DNA of 64,000 nt. Source: Williamsia sp. (GTDB taxonomy: Bacteria; Bacteroidota; Bacteroidia; Chitinophagales; Chitinophagaceae). Location of the stretch: contig JADCRZ010000027.1 of the NCBI GenBank assembly GCA_015069695.1, forward strand, positions 21,602-85,601, written 5' to 3'. Made by a program: the position numbers and the translations under genes. Under the pieces are notes generated by a model. That model was not told the origin of the DNA. It did not search any database and worked only from the letters and a program-made list of their open reading frames with translations. Below, in pieces: positions 27,601 through 36,394 of the stretch (position 1 is the stretch's first letter; each line of letters opens with the position of its first letter).

Positions 27601-27722
27601 TCTTTTACGACGCCGCTCACTTCGCGGGCGCCTGATTGCGCCCGCATCCAGTAAGGCAGGGCAAGCAGCAATAAAAAGGGAAAGAACAGCTTGCTTTTCC
27701 GCAAGCAACCGGGATAGTTCAT
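24693..27722 (-). CDS. SusC/RagA family TonB-linked outer membrane protein
   Basis: 1009 residues. A signal peptide ends at WMRAQ, then comes the carboxypeptidase-D-like plug extension (VSGVVKDDKGAGITGVTITV). The TonB-box-like DVVVVGYGKSSRKTL leads to the plug domain (SDVGQLLQGKVPGLNI, ATAIYGNRASNGVIIITTKRG). The rest is a 22-strand barrel ending in LLGVNVSF with a terminal Phe. It transports an oligosaccharide across the outer membrane with TonB energy. It pairs with the SusD gene just downstream and is divergent from the LacI regulator. Confidence 0.96.
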   Translation of the reverse strand: MNYPGCLRKSKLFFPFLLLLALPYWMRAQSGAREVSGVVKDDKGAGITGVTITVKGTNRSKATGINGSFSISAAEGEVLQFSSVAYATVEVPVTKETFYNVSMSASTTSLNDVVVVGYGKSSRKTLSSSISTIRPEDMNRGSISDVGQLLQGKVPGLNISSSGDPNQAAAIVLRGASTVNSPGGPFYVIDGIPGADIATVAPDDVATIDVLKDAAATAIYGNRASNGVIIITTKRGRRGQSVVSYSGYAGVEKVSNQLEMMDATELRAFLTKSNLSFSPNDDKGANTNWQDAVQRNSAVSHNHNLSFSGGGEHGSYNASINYFRKEGILDASSLTRIIARLALDQYALNDKVHFGLTVTNSNNNANNTPNRNAVLIQMVNHLPVSPIKNANGTYFENFQNTGYFNPAAMIAHAKDNTKYNTIIGSFTTNVKLPFGLSYDLNLSYQNQNSLHGEFYDSYYAQYNSANFYNNPDPPAVHSLINFGTNGSALRNTYQNTNKILETYFTWNQKFGDHSINAVLGYSWQDNVIGDGFQATSTNFPVDNISYNNLALSNPYAIGSYRVNFGSSGVYQQNRLISDFARLNYNYKEKYLLQGSVRRDGGSVFGANNQWGYFPSVGLAWRATQEGFMENQSVFSDLKLRASYGVTGNAGGFNAYTAQFLSGALGSFYYNGVQNAAYGPTQAENPNLKWEKVSTANLGLDFSVLKGKLTGTLDVYEKKTTGMIFGYAVDPILIPFGTITANGGSMSNRGIELSLNATPVQTKSFSWSTSLNLAHNTNKITSLTNPLFAGGDSVRLTQPEGQGQTGSTLQILKVGKPLGQFFTLSYAGKNSAGVSQYYKRDKTLTIAPAIGTDYVYAGSPQPKLLAGFNNTFRYNNFDLNVFFRGVFGNKIFNATRADLFRPSTAQYTNILKDAAGESISDGNAYKYSTRFIESGTYVRLDNATLGYNLRNIGNYIKSLRVYLSVNNAFVITKYTGIDPEINQGGQAPGVDSQNFYPKTRTALLGVNVSF

Positions 27723-27860
27723 AGCGAATGTTAATTTAAACCAGCGCAGCTGCTGAGGAAGCTGCCGGCCGGCCTGGTTGATGATGCTGTTTTACAAAAG
27801 AGCGGGACGTGGATCCCCCTCTTGTGAGCAGTTTTTACAGCATAAAGCTGCATCATCGGC

Positions 27861-27896
27861 GGGAATATTGTTCCCTTATTTACGAAAACGTTTTCG
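27861..27896. promoter_or_regulatory. LacI-type operator in the divergent susC/lacI region
   Basis: CGAAAACGTTTTCG at 27883-27896 is a perfect 14-bp palindrome with the central CG usual for LacI-family operators. It lies 46 bases before the regulator's ATG and 160 bases before susC. A second small inverted repeat, GGGAA-N5-TTCCC, is at 27861-27875. Confidence 0.7.
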
Positions 27897-27942
27897 CACA
27901 AGCAGCCAAATAGGTTATATTTGACCACGTCCGCCCAAAGCC

Positions 27943-28959
27943 ATGACCCAGGTAACCTTGCAACAGCTGGCCAAAGAGTTAAATCTGTCGATCGCTACCA
28001 TTTCCAAAGCGTTGCGTGATTCGCATGAAATCAGTGTAAGCACAAAAAAACGTGTGTTTGACCGGGCGCGTGAGCTAAACTTTACGCCCAATCCATACGC
28101 CGGCAGCCTGCGGAAAAAAAAGAGCCGGACCATTGCAGTCGTGCTGCCCGAGGTGGCAGACAATTTTTTTACGCTGGCCATCAAGGGGATTCAATCTGTT
28201 GCCGAGAAAAAGGCCTATCATGTGCTGATTTACCTTTCACACGAAAGCTATATCCATGAACAGCATATTCTCCAGAACTGCCGCAGCGGACGGGTAGACG
28301 GCGTGCTGTTATCTATCAGCAGCGAAACCCGGGAAGCAGGTCATGTAGAGCTGCTGCAGGCGCACAATATACCGGTCGTTTTTTTTGACCGGGCCCTGGA
28401 AGGTTCCCGGACCGCTAAAATCGTGACCAACGACGTGGAAATGGGATACATGGCTGCCCGCCACCTGCTCAGCAAAAAATGCAGCCGTTTGTGTTTTTTC
28501 TCCCTTTCCGAAAGCCTGCCTATCTGTAAGAAACGGGAACTGGGTTTTAAGAATGCGCTTGCCGAAGAAGGGTTCCCGGAACAAGCTGTATATTATTGCA
28601 CAGGAGATGAAGAAAAAGATTACCAGCTCATTTTGGAGCTCCTTTCTTCTTCCCGGCCGCCCGATGGCATTATTGCCTGTGTAGAGCGCATCGCCATCCA
28701 GGTCTATCTTGCCTGCCAGCAGCTGCAGATCAGGATACCCAACCAGCTCAAGATGGTTGCTTTCTCTACGCTGGAAACCGCTCCTATCCTCGATCCACCG
28801 CTCACCACCATCACCCAGCCAGCCTTTGAGATCGGCAAAGCCGCTGCTGAGCTCCTGTTCAAAGGCATCGAGAAAACCAATTTCAACCTGGAGAACAACA
28901 CCGTTGTCCTCCCGTCCATCCTCATCGAGCGCGCATCTACCAAAGTAGTGTCAGTCTGA
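27943..28959 (+). CDS. LacI family transcriptional regulator
   Basis: 338 residues. The N-terminal helix-turn-helix (VTLQQLAKELNLSIATISKA) and hinge (NPYAGSLRKKKSRTIAVVLP) are followed by a periplasmic-binding-protein-like sensor domain, with VFFDRALEGSR and the C-terminal TTITQPAFEIGKAAAELL motif. It probably binds a sugar or sugar phosphate and represses the divergent susCD operon and itself through the palindrome at 27883. It converges with the first kinase gene, 15 bases apart. Confidence 0.93.
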   Translation: MTQVTLQQLAKELNLSIATISKALRDSHEISVSTKKRVFDRARELNFTPNPYAGSLRKKKSRTIAVVLPEVADNFFTLAIKGIQSVAEKKAYHVLIYLSHESYIHEQHILQNCRSGRVDGVLLSISSETREAGHVELLQAHNIPVVFFDRALEGSRTAKIVTNDVEMGYMAARHLLSKKCSRLCFFSLSESLPICKKRELGFKNALAEEGFPEQAVYYCTGDEEKDYQLILELLSSSRPPDGIIACVERIAIQVYLACQQLQIRIPNQLKMVAFSTLETAPILDPPLTTITQPAFEIGKAAAELLFKGIEKTNFNLENNTVVLPSILIERASTKVVSV

Positions 28960-28974
28960 ACCCGACGCCCACCC

Positions 28975-30498
28975 CTACCCTTTTTTCTGCTGCAGTGCTG
29001 AAATGGCTTTGAATTCATCAAAGAGCTTGTAGCTCAGGCGTTCAAAAATGGCGTAATGTTTTTTATAGATCTGGTGCTGCGATTTTTTAGGCTTGTACGT
29101 ATCGGGCAGCTGTACGGTCTGCGCCGCTTCGTCCAGGTTCTTATAGATACCTGTATTGATCGCGCTCAGGAGGAAAGCACCTACAGCCACACTGTCTGCA
29201 TCAATTTTTGTACTGACGGGTTTGTTGAAAATGTCGGCGATCAGCTGGGTCCAGAATGGAAGCGAAGCAAAGCGGCCGTTTACGCAAAGACTTTCAATGA
29301 CCCGGTGTTCTTCCAGCGTTTTGCCGATGCTGTAAACAGCATAGAGTATGCCTTCAATGGTGGCGCGTGCAAAATGGGGTTGTTCGTGCTGGATGTTCAA
29401 TCCAAAGTAAACACCTTTTGCGTCTGCATTCCAGATGGGTGCACGTTCACCCTGCAGGTAAGGCAGAAAGATCAATCCACCGGAACCGGCCGGCACTTTT
29501 GCTGCATCGCTCATCAGGGTTTCCATGCTGTCGTCCAGATCAAAAGCGCGTTTAAAAACCCCGAACTGTTTGGCATACCATTCAAACACGGCTCCCCCAT
29601 TGTTGGTTGGCCCGCCAGACACATAGCTGTCCTCGGTGAGCAGGTAATTAAAGAAACGCTGTTTGTCATCCTTCAACACTTTTTTCCCCATCACCCGCAC
29701 AGCCCCGCTGTCTTCAATGGTGATCGTAGCTTTGCCTTCACCCCGGATGCCGCCTCCCAGGGTAGCCAAACAGCCATCGCTTGAACCGGCAATGATCTGG
29801 ACACCGGCCGGCAGGTTAAGCGAAGACTGGTACTCACGCCGCAGTTTTGCCGTTGAGTAAAATACAGGAACCAAGGCAGGTAATTGCTGGGGCGTAATGC
29901 CTGCAAAGCGAAGCGCTTCTTCTTCCCATTTCAGGCTGTGAATATTCAGCAAACCCGTCGCAGAAGCCAGGCTGTGATCTATGATATACTCTCCGGTAAG
30001 CTGCTGGATGATATAGGTTTTGATAGATAAAAACTTTTGTGCCTGTCTGAAGCGTTCCGGATCATGGTTTTTGATCCAGGTGATTTTACTCAGGGGCGAC
30101 ATGGGATGGATAGGGGTGCCGGTTGCATTGTACAGCATGTTTCCGAATTCCGTATTTCTCAGCTCCTGGGACTCCTGCTTGGCCCGGTTATCAGACCATA
30201 CTATGGCATTGCCCAGCGGTACGCCATTTCTATCGGTTGTCATCACGCTATGCATAGCGGCACTAAAGCAGATAGAAACGACCTTGTACTTTTTGGGATG
30301 GATTTTTTCATTTAAAAAGTTTTTCAGCACATACAACATGGTAATAAAAATCTGCTCGGGGTCCTGCTCACTCCAGTCGGGCCGGGTATGAAAGGTGGGA
30401 TAAGATCCTTTCATGGCATGAAGCATCTTACCGTGTGGGTTAAACGCAGAAACCTTTACTGCGCCGGTACCCAGGTCTATAGTAATAAAACAATCCAT
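28975..30498 (-). CDS. FGGY family carbohydrate kinase, gluconokinase-like
   Basis: 507 residues in two actin-like domains. Motifs are ITIDLGTGAVKVSAF (phosphate loop), WSEQDPEQIF, SAAMHSVM, NAIVWSDNRAK and GTPIHPMSPLSKITWIK; the last is typical of bacterial gluconokinases of the FGGY family. The C-terminal domain has GGPTNNGGAVFEWYAKQ and YLQGERAPIWNADAKG. It should phosphorylate a sugar acid or ketose in the cytoplasm. It begins 8 bases after the AraC regulator stop, so the two are one operon. A paralogue lies at 36395. Confidence 0.85.
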   Translation of the reverse strand: MDCFITIDLGTGAVKVSAFNPHGKMLHAMKGSYPTFHTRPDWSEQDPEQIFITMLYVLKNFLNEKIHPKKYKVVSICFSAAMHSVMTTDRNGVPLGNAIVWSDNRAKQESQELRNTEFGNMLYNATGTPIHPMSPLSKITWIKNHDPERFRQAQKFLSIKTYIIQQLTGEYIIDHSLASATGLLNIHSLKWEEEALRFAGITPQQLPALVPVFYSTAKLRREYQSSLNLPAGVQIIAGSSDGCLATLGGGIRGEGKATITIEDSGAVRVMGKKVLKDDKQRFFNYLLTEDSYVSGGPTNNGGAVFEWYAKQFGVFKRAFDLDDSMETLMSDAAKVPAGSGGLIFLPYLQGERAPIWNADAKGVYFGLNIQHEQPHFARATIEGILYAVYSIGKTLEEHRVIESLCVNGRFASLPFWTQLIADIFNKPVSTKIDADSVAVGAFLLSAINTGIYKNLDEAAQTVQLPDTYKPKKSQHQIYKKHYAIFERLSYKLFDEFKAISALQQKKG

Positions 30499-30506
30499 GG
30501 TCTAAT

Positions 30507-31394
30507 TTATTTGTTTGGTAGATTCTTTTTTCTGAATTCGCTTGGTGTGTAGCCGGTCAGTTTTTTAAATGTGGTGGCAAAATGCTGCGAAGAGTAAAAG
30601 CCGGTGTCTAGTGCAATGTCTGTTACATTGACATCCGGCCGCTTCAGCAGCCTGATGGCTTCGGATATGCGGATATTGATCAGGTAATTGAGCGGTGAAA
30701 ACCCGGTAAAGCTTTTTACTTTTTCTGAAAAAGCAGTTGTTCCCAGTCCGACCATGGCAGCCATTTCTTCCAGGGTCCATTGGTGCCCCAGGTTTTCACG
30801 CAGGGTTTGCTCCAGCTTCATAAATGTTTGCGGAAAATCGCGCCGGGAGCTGTTTTGCCGGGTCAGTTGCCGGGCAACGAGGATGAGCAGTTCATCAATC
30901 AGGTGGTTTACGCGGGTACTGTAGCCGATCTCCTGGTTAAGCAGTTCGTGATACAAATGTTGAAACAAAACCCCTGCCTCTTTGAATTTGGAGAGTACCG
31001 GTATCGTGTTCAGCACCAGTATCTTTCCAATGGCTTTGCTTTCTTTTTCCGTCAGGCTGCTCCACGATCCCGGCACCATTTTACCAGACCCTTCCAGCTG
31101 CTCCAATCGCACATGCAGCCAGGCCAATGCACCAATATCCAGAAATCCTTTTTCGCCTCCTTGCAGCTGGCCTGGTAATACGATGGCCAGGTCTCCCGGG
31201 TAAAGGATGTAATGTTGTTTCTCTATAAACCACTCAAATTTTCCTTCCAGAATATAATACAAGCGAAGCGATTCAGCTGCAGCAGGCTTGAAAGAGTTGA
31301 ACTGAATGGTAGAATTCTTTTTCGAAGCAAATTCTACTATATGCGGAAAACCTAACAGTTCAGGACAGCCTTTCTTTAAAACAACAGCGTTCAT
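30507..31394 (-). CDS. AraC family transcriptional regulator
   Basis: 295 residues. The N-terminal part is a cupin-like sensor (YILYPGDLAIVLPGQ). The C-terminal 100 residues hold two helix-turn-helix units: WTLEEMAAMVGLGTTAFSEKVK, and DIALDTGFYSSQHFATTFKK ending in GYTPSEFRKK. It is divergent from the second SusC gene and directly upstream of the first kinase. This suggests it activates the second SusCD operon and its own kinase in response to an intracellular sugar acid. Confidence 0.93.
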   Translation of the reverse strand: MNAVVLKKGCPELLGFPHIVEFASKKNSTIQFNSFKPAAAESLRLYYILEGKFEWFIEKQHYILYPGDLAIVLPGQLQGGEKGFLDIGALAWLHVRLEQLEGSGKMVPGSWSSLTEKESKAIGKILVLNTIPVLSKFKEAGVLFQHLYHELLNQEIGYSTRVNHLIDELLILVARQLTRQNSSRRDFPQTFMKLEQTLRENLGHQWTLEEMAAMVGLGTTAFSEKVKSFTGFSPLNYLINIRISEAIRLLKRPDVNVTDIALDTGFYSSQHFATTFKKLTGYTPSEFRKKNLPNK

Positions 31395-31427
31395 GCAAGC
31401 AGCAATAGAAGACTAATTTAGGGATTT

Positions 31428-31450
31428 GTCCTGAACCATGATTTCAGGAC
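31428..31450. repeat. Short palindrome between araC and susC
   Basis: GTCCTGAA (31428-31435) and TTCAGGAC (31443-31450) form an 8-bp stem around CCATGAT. The core GAACCATGATTT resembles the repeat at 1921-2042. It may be a dispersed repeat or part of the regulatory region. Confidence 0.6.
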
Positions 31451-31570
31451 TGTTCAAAATCTTTCACTGTGTTTTATTGGAAGTTTTTTGAAAAAGGGTA
31501 ATCTACTTTGCAGCACGTGTATGGCCTGCCGTTATCGTGCAGGCATGCTTTTCTACTTAATTATTGCCAT

Positions 31571-34500
31571 ATGAATAAATCTACCCTGCCGGCTATAAGG
31601 CCGCTGTTGCGCAAGCTTGTTTCATCCTTGCTTCTTTTTGTTTTTTATGCCGCCGCCGCCAACGCGCAAACCGTGTCCGGCGTGCTGGTTAACGCCAACA
31701 ATCAACCGCTTTCGGGTGTGACCGTACAGGTCAAAAATACCAACAAGGCAACCGTTACGAATGATGATGGGCGTTTTCAGATCAATGCATCCGGACGGGA
31801 TGTGCTGGTCTTTACTTCCGTCGGGTATATTACCAAAGAAGAGCCGATCGCCGGCAGAACAACCGTTAACATCCGGCTGGAAAACAGCTCGCAGAACTTG
31901 AATGAAGTGGTGGTAACGGCATTGGGTATACGCCGCGAAACTAAGCGCCTGGGTTATGCCACCGCTACGGTAAATACAGACCAGTTAACCACCAACCGGA
32001 CCACCAACCTGGGCAACAGTCTGCAGGGTAAAGTGGCCGGGCTCAACGTATCGCCGCCAGCGGGCGGACCGGGTGGTTCTTCCAAGATCCGCCTGCGCGG
32101 ACAATCATCGTTTGGCCCGAACAACTCGCCGCTGATCGTTGTAAATGGTATTCCCATCAACAACTCCGGCATTTCAGGCGGGGGCTCCAACGGGAACGGA
32201 ACAGGCAATCCCACGGGCGGCTCTTCCGACCAGGGTGATGGACTGCAAAGCATCAACCAGGATGACATTGAATCCATGACCGTGCTCAAAGGTGCTGCTG
32301 CAGCCGCTTTGTACGGGTTCAGGGCAAAGGATGGTGTGATCATCATTACCACCAAAGCAGGGGCTAAAAGCACCGGCATTGGTGTAGAGCTGAACTCTAA
32401 TTTCCAGGCAGAACAGGCGCTTGATTTCACTGACTTTCAATATGAATACGGACAGGGTGAATTTGGAAAAAGACCGGCCACGGTGAGCGATGCCCAAAGC
32501 TCCGGCGTATTTGCTTTTGGCGAGAAGTTCGATGGCAGGCCAACCCCTCAGTTCGATGGTTCTACGCAGCCTTATATTGCTTATAAAAACAGGATCAAAG
32601 ATTATTACCGCACCGGCTCCAGCTGGACCAACTCTGTGGCCCTTACCGGCGGCAACGACAAGGGACATTTCCGCCTGTCATTTGCCAATACAGATGCCAA
32701 TGCCATTATACCAAACTCTGATTACCATAAAAAGATCCTGAACTTGGGGCTGACCTACAATTTCACACCCAGGTTTTCCACCCAGCTGAATGCCAATTAC
32801 TCCAATGAGTACAACCACAATCCGCCCCAGATCGGCATCCAGGATATGAATGCCAATACAACTATTTACACCCTTGCAAACAGCATTGATGTAAAATGGC
32901 TGGAAAAAACCTATAAGGATGTCAACGGCAACGAACAACCGCTTGCCCGGTTCACCAACCGCAACAATCCTTACTGGGTCGCTTACCAGCGTTTTGAAAA
33001 CGTGCGCCGTGACCGGATATTTGGAAACGTTTCGCTCCGCTATCAGTTCACCAACTGGTTGTACCTGCAGGGAAGGATTGGACAGGATTATTATACCCGT
33101 CCATACAACTATAACCGGCCTACCGGCACCCGCTCTATCTCAGCCGTGAACACCGGATTCAACGGATACTTTTATCAGGACATCACCACGTACCGGGAAC
33201 GCAATATGGACTTTATCCTTGGCGCCAACCACAAGTTCGGCAACTTCGGCATCGATGCATTCTTCGGTGGCAACCAGCTGCAACAGGTCTTTGACCGGGT
33301 TAGCACCAGCGTGACCAATTTTTATGTACGTGATCTTTATACGATCGGAAACGGACAGACCAAATCCCCCAATTACGATTACAGCAAAAAGAAGGTCAAT
33401 TCGCTGTACGGTTCTGCAGAATTTTCTTACAAAAGCCTGCTTTTCTTAACCGTTACAGGACGCAACGACTGGTTCTCTACCCTCAATCCAAAATCAAACA
33501 ATTATTTATATCCCTCTGTTAGCACCAGCCTGATCTTTACCGAACTGGCAAGGCAGTTACCAAGCTGGTTAAACTATGGAAAGATCAGGGGCGCTTACGC
33601 AGAAGTAGGAGGAGATACCGATCCTTATTCAAGCAACCTGTATTACTCAGTCAATTCAAACGTATTCAATGGGGTTGGGTTGGGTACCATCAATACCAGT
33701 GTTTCGCCCAACCCAAATCTGCGGCCGCTGAAGGTAAAAGAAATAGAACTCGGGCTTGAACTGAAAACGTTTGACAACCGCGTGAATCTTGACTTTTCCG
33801 TTTACCGCAAGAATACAGTGGATGAAATCCTGAATGTGGACATATCCAATGCATCCGGTTTTAGCCAGACCAAAGTAAATATCGGCAAGCTCCAGAACCG
33901 GGGTGCGGAAGCCTTGTTGACGCTGACTCCGGTAAGAGGAAAAGGGTTTAGCTGGGAGACCGGCTTCAACGGCAGCTACAATATCAGCAAGGTTCTGCAG
34001 CTGGCCAACGGGCAACAACGCTTTGATGTGGGCACCGGAGAATTTTTTGGAACCGTATCGCACGAAGTCGGCTTGCCGCTTGCATCCCTCCGTGGTTTTG
34101 ATTACAAGCGGGATGCAAAGGGAAACATTATTACTTCCAGCGGATTGTTTCAGCAGGGAAACCTGGTTACCTATGGCAGCGCGATACCCAAATGGGTCGG
34201 CGGCTGGCAGAATACCATCAATATAAAAGGCGTACGCATCTTTACCCAGGTCGATTTCAAAGCGGGTTACAAGATCATCTCCAATTCCAACCTGAATTTC
34301 CTGCGGGAAGGTTTGTCGAAAGAATCTTTGGTGGGCCGCGAAGGAGGTGTGTTGTTTGCCGGCTCCAATGCGGATGGAAGCGCCAACGCAACAAAAGTGG
34401 AAGCAGAACAATTTTATACCCAGTTCAGGAGCACCAATATCGCCACCCCCTTTGTTTACAACGGAAGCTTTGTGCGGTGGAGAAGCTTGTCGATCGGATA

Positions 34501-34705
34501 CGATTTCAGCCGGTTCTTTAAATCCACCTTTATCAAAGGCGTGAATGTTTCAGCGGTTGCCAACAACGTGCTGATGATCAAAAAATACCTGCCCAACCTG
34601 GATCCGGAGGCGCAGGTATCAGCCAACGACAACTTGCAGGGCATCGAAACACATACCCTGCCTACCACCCGTACCTACGGCATGAATGTAAACATCCGGT
34701 TATAA
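31571..34705 (+). CDS. SusC/RagA family TonB-linked outer membrane protein, second pair
   Basis: 1044 residues from the ATG at 31571 (MNKSTLPAIRPLLRKL); an upstream TTG would spoil the signal peptide, which ends at AAANAQT. It has the carboxypeptidase-like extension (VSGVLVNANNQPLSGVTVQV), the NEVVVTALGIRRETKRLGYA junction, the plug (LQGKVAGLNVS, AAALYGFRAKDGVIIITTKAG) and a long barrel ending in GMNVNIRL. The ALGIRRE motif marks a different SusC subgroup from the gene at 24693, so the two pairs probably take different ligands. It is followed by its SusD after 17 bases. Confidence 0.95.
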   Translation: MNKSTLPAIRPLLRKLVSSLLLFVFYAAAANAQTVSGVLVNANNQPLSGVTVQVKNTNKATVTNDDGRFQINASGRDVLVFTSVGYITKEEPIAGRTTVNIRLENSSQNLNEVVVTALGIRRETKRLGYATATVNTDQLTTNRTTNLGNSLQGKVAGLNVSPPAGGPGGSSKIRLRGQSSFGPNNSPLIVVNGIPINNSGISGGGSNGNGTGNPTGGSSDQGDGLQSINQDDIESMTVLKGAAAAALYGFRAKDGVIIITTKAGAKSTGIGVELNSNFQAEQALDFTDFQYEYGQGEFGKRPATVSDAQSSGVFAFGEKFDGRPTPQFDGSTQPYIAYKNRIKDYYRTGSSWTNSVALTGGNDKGHFRLSFANTDANAIIPNSDYHKKILNLGLTYNFTPRFSTQLNANYSNEYNHNPPQIGIQDMNANTTIYTLANSIDVKWLEKTYKDVNGNEQPLARFTNRNNPYWVAYQRFENVRRDRIFGNVSLRYQFTNWLYLQGRIGQDYYTRPYNYNRPTGTRSISAVNTGFNGYFYQDITTYRERNMDFILGANHKFGNFGIDAFFGGNQLQQVFDRVSTSVTNFYVRDLYTIGNGQTKSPNYDYSKKKVNSLYGSAEFSYKSLLFLTVTGRNDWFSTLNPKSNNYLYPSVSTSLIFTELARQLPSWLNYGKIRGAYAEVGGDTDPYSSNLYYSVNSNVFNGVGLGTINTSVSPNPNLRPLKVKEIELGLELKTFDNRVNLDFSVYRKNTVDEILNVDISNASGFSQTKVNIGKLQNRGAEALLTLTPVRGKGFSWETGFNGSYNISKVLQLANGQQRFDVGTGEFFGTVSHEVGLPLASLRGFDYKRDAKGNIITSSGLFQQGNLVTYGSAIPKWVGGWQNTINIKGVRIFTQVDFKAGYKIISNSNLNFLREGLSKESLVGREGGVLFAGSNADGSANATKVEAEQFYTQFRSTNIATPFVYNGSFVRWRSLSIGYDFSRFFKSTFIKGVNVSAVANNVLMIKKYLPNLDPEAQVSANDNLQGIETHTLPTTRTYGMNVNIRL

Positions 34706-34722
34706 CCATTAAATACAAGAAA

Positions 34723-36291
34723 ATGAGAAAGCAGTTTTTTACCATATTAGCCGGTGCCATCCTGATTATATTCGCAGCCGGTTGCGACAAAGGCTTTGAA
34801 GACGTCAACAAAAACCCGGTGCTGGCAACATCCCTTGATCCGGGCTATCTTTTCTCCAATGCGCAGTTTGGCTCGGCCATTCAAACCCTGTTTTACCAAT
34901 CGCAGATCGTGCAGCAGGTGAATACGCCTTATACAGGCGTGCTGGAAGGCGGCAACCACAACGTCGTGTACGACCCCAATACCAACCAATTGTTCAACCT
35001 GTACTATACCGGTTCTACTTCTAACGGCGTAGGCCCTGGTCCTGTAAAACTACTGGCCGACGTGATCAACCAAACCGGCACCAATGCAGCCCGCAGCAAT
35101 TTGTATAACATGGCACGCATCTGGCGTGCGTATATCTTTGGTGTGCTGGTAGACACGTATGGCGATGTGCCTTATTCCCAGGCAGGACAAGCCTACCAGC
35201 AAAGCATCAACCTGCCGCAGTATGATGATCAGAAAACCATTTACGACAACCTGCTCAAAGAAGTAAGCGAAGCCACCAAAGCTTTGGATGCATCAAAGGC
35301 CATTGAAGCCGGTGACTTGTTTTACAAAGGAAACATCGCGCAATGGAAAAGGCTGGGCAACTCGCTGCTGCTGCGTTTGGCCATGCGCTTTACAAAAGTA
35401 GATGCAGCCAAAGCCAAGCAATATGCTGCCATAGCAGTTGATCAGGCGAACGGCGGACTGATGCAGTCCAATGCCGACAATGCTTTTCTTGTTTTCAGCG
35501 CCACCTTTAATCATCCCAATGCCAATTCACTCCAGGGAACAGAAAAGCAGAATTATTATCTTGGTAAACCCTTTGTGGATTACCTGAAAGGCACCAGTGA
35601 TCCCCGCCTGAAATTTTTTGCTGTAAGATATGCCAATCCCGCCGGCAATATTTTTACCTCGCCATCCGTAGGAGCAGAAGATACCACGACTGCCAGCCAG
35701 AATGGAATGCCGTTCGGATACAATGAGTCGACCATCGCTTCGGCTCCCAATTTTCCCGGTAAAACAGGCTCTGCTTTTAACTATTCGCAGCTCAACCGGC
35801 GCACCGTGGCCAAAACAGATGCCACAGAGTTTTTTATTACTTATGGGCAAACACAGCTGTTGCTGGCAGAAGCAGCGTTCAAAGGCTTTGTGAACGGCAC
35901 GCCGTCTACCCTTTATGAATCAGGCGTTCGCGGACACATGGACCAGCTGAAGCAGTTTGATGCTTCGGCCAATATCCCCACAACTGCACAGGATGCATAC
36001 CTGACCGCCAATCCTTACAATGCCAACAGGGCGCTTGAGCAGATCAATACCCAATACTGGATCGCTTCATTTTTGAACGGGTCAGAAGCCTGGGCCAATT
36101 TCCGTCGCAGCGGGTTTCCGGCCCTTCCTCCCAACCCCTATCCTTCTGCTGATCCGGCTGTAAAAGGAGACTTTATCCACCGGCTGGTATATCCCGTCAG
36201 GGAAGTGTCTGTGAACACCACCAACTACAATGCAGCTGTTGCCAGGATGGGTGCGGACAATCTAGCGACAAGAGTATTTTGGGATAAATAA
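34723..36291 (+). CDS. SusD/RagB-like lipoprotein (SusD_RagB_2 type)
   Basis: 522 residues. The lipoprotein signal ends with AAGC (Cys21). DVNKNPVLATSLDPGYLFSNA is the typical start of the second SusD-like family, which pairs with ALGIRRE-type SusC proteins. Other features are VDTYGDVPYSQAGQAY, GNIAQWKRLGNSLLLRLAMR, and a C-terminal YWIASFLNGSEAWANFRRSG. It acts as the surface glycan-binding lid for the preceding SusC. Confidence 0.93.
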   Translation: MRKQFFTILAGAILIIFAAGCDKGFEDVNKNPVLATSLDPGYLFSNAQFGSAIQTLFYQSQIVQQVNTPYTGVLEGGNHNVVYDPNTNQLFNLYYTGSTSNGVGPGPVKLLADVINQTGTNAARSNLYNMARIWRAYIFGVLVDTYGDVPYSQAGQAYQQSINLPQYDDQKTIYDNLLKEVSEATKALDASKAIEAGDLFYKGNIAQWKRLGNSLLLRLAMRFTKVDAAKAKQYAAIAVDQANGGLMQSNADNAFLVFSATFNHPNANSLQGTEKQNYYLGKPFVDYLKGTSDPRLKFFAVRYANPAGNIFTSPSVGAEDTTTASQNGMPFGYNESTIASAPNFPGKTGSAFNYSQLNRRTVAKTDATEFFITYGQTQLLLAEAAFKGFVNGTPSTLYESGVRGHMDQLKQFDASANIPTTAQDAYLTANPYNANRALEQINTQYWIASFLNGSEAWANFRRSGFPALPPNPYPSADPAVKGDFIHRLVYPVREVSVNTTNYNAAVARMGADNLATRVFWDK

Positions 36292-36394
36292 TGAAATAGG
36301 TAAATCCCTTACCAATGCGGGTACAACGCTGATGATTTGTTAATAGATTTGTGCAAACGCGGCCAGCTTACTGATCTGCATACAAACAGCATCT

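Noticed and set aside
28960..28974. CCCACCCCTACCC after the LacI gene as another repeat copy
   Set aside because: Too short and without a palindromic partner to count as the same element.
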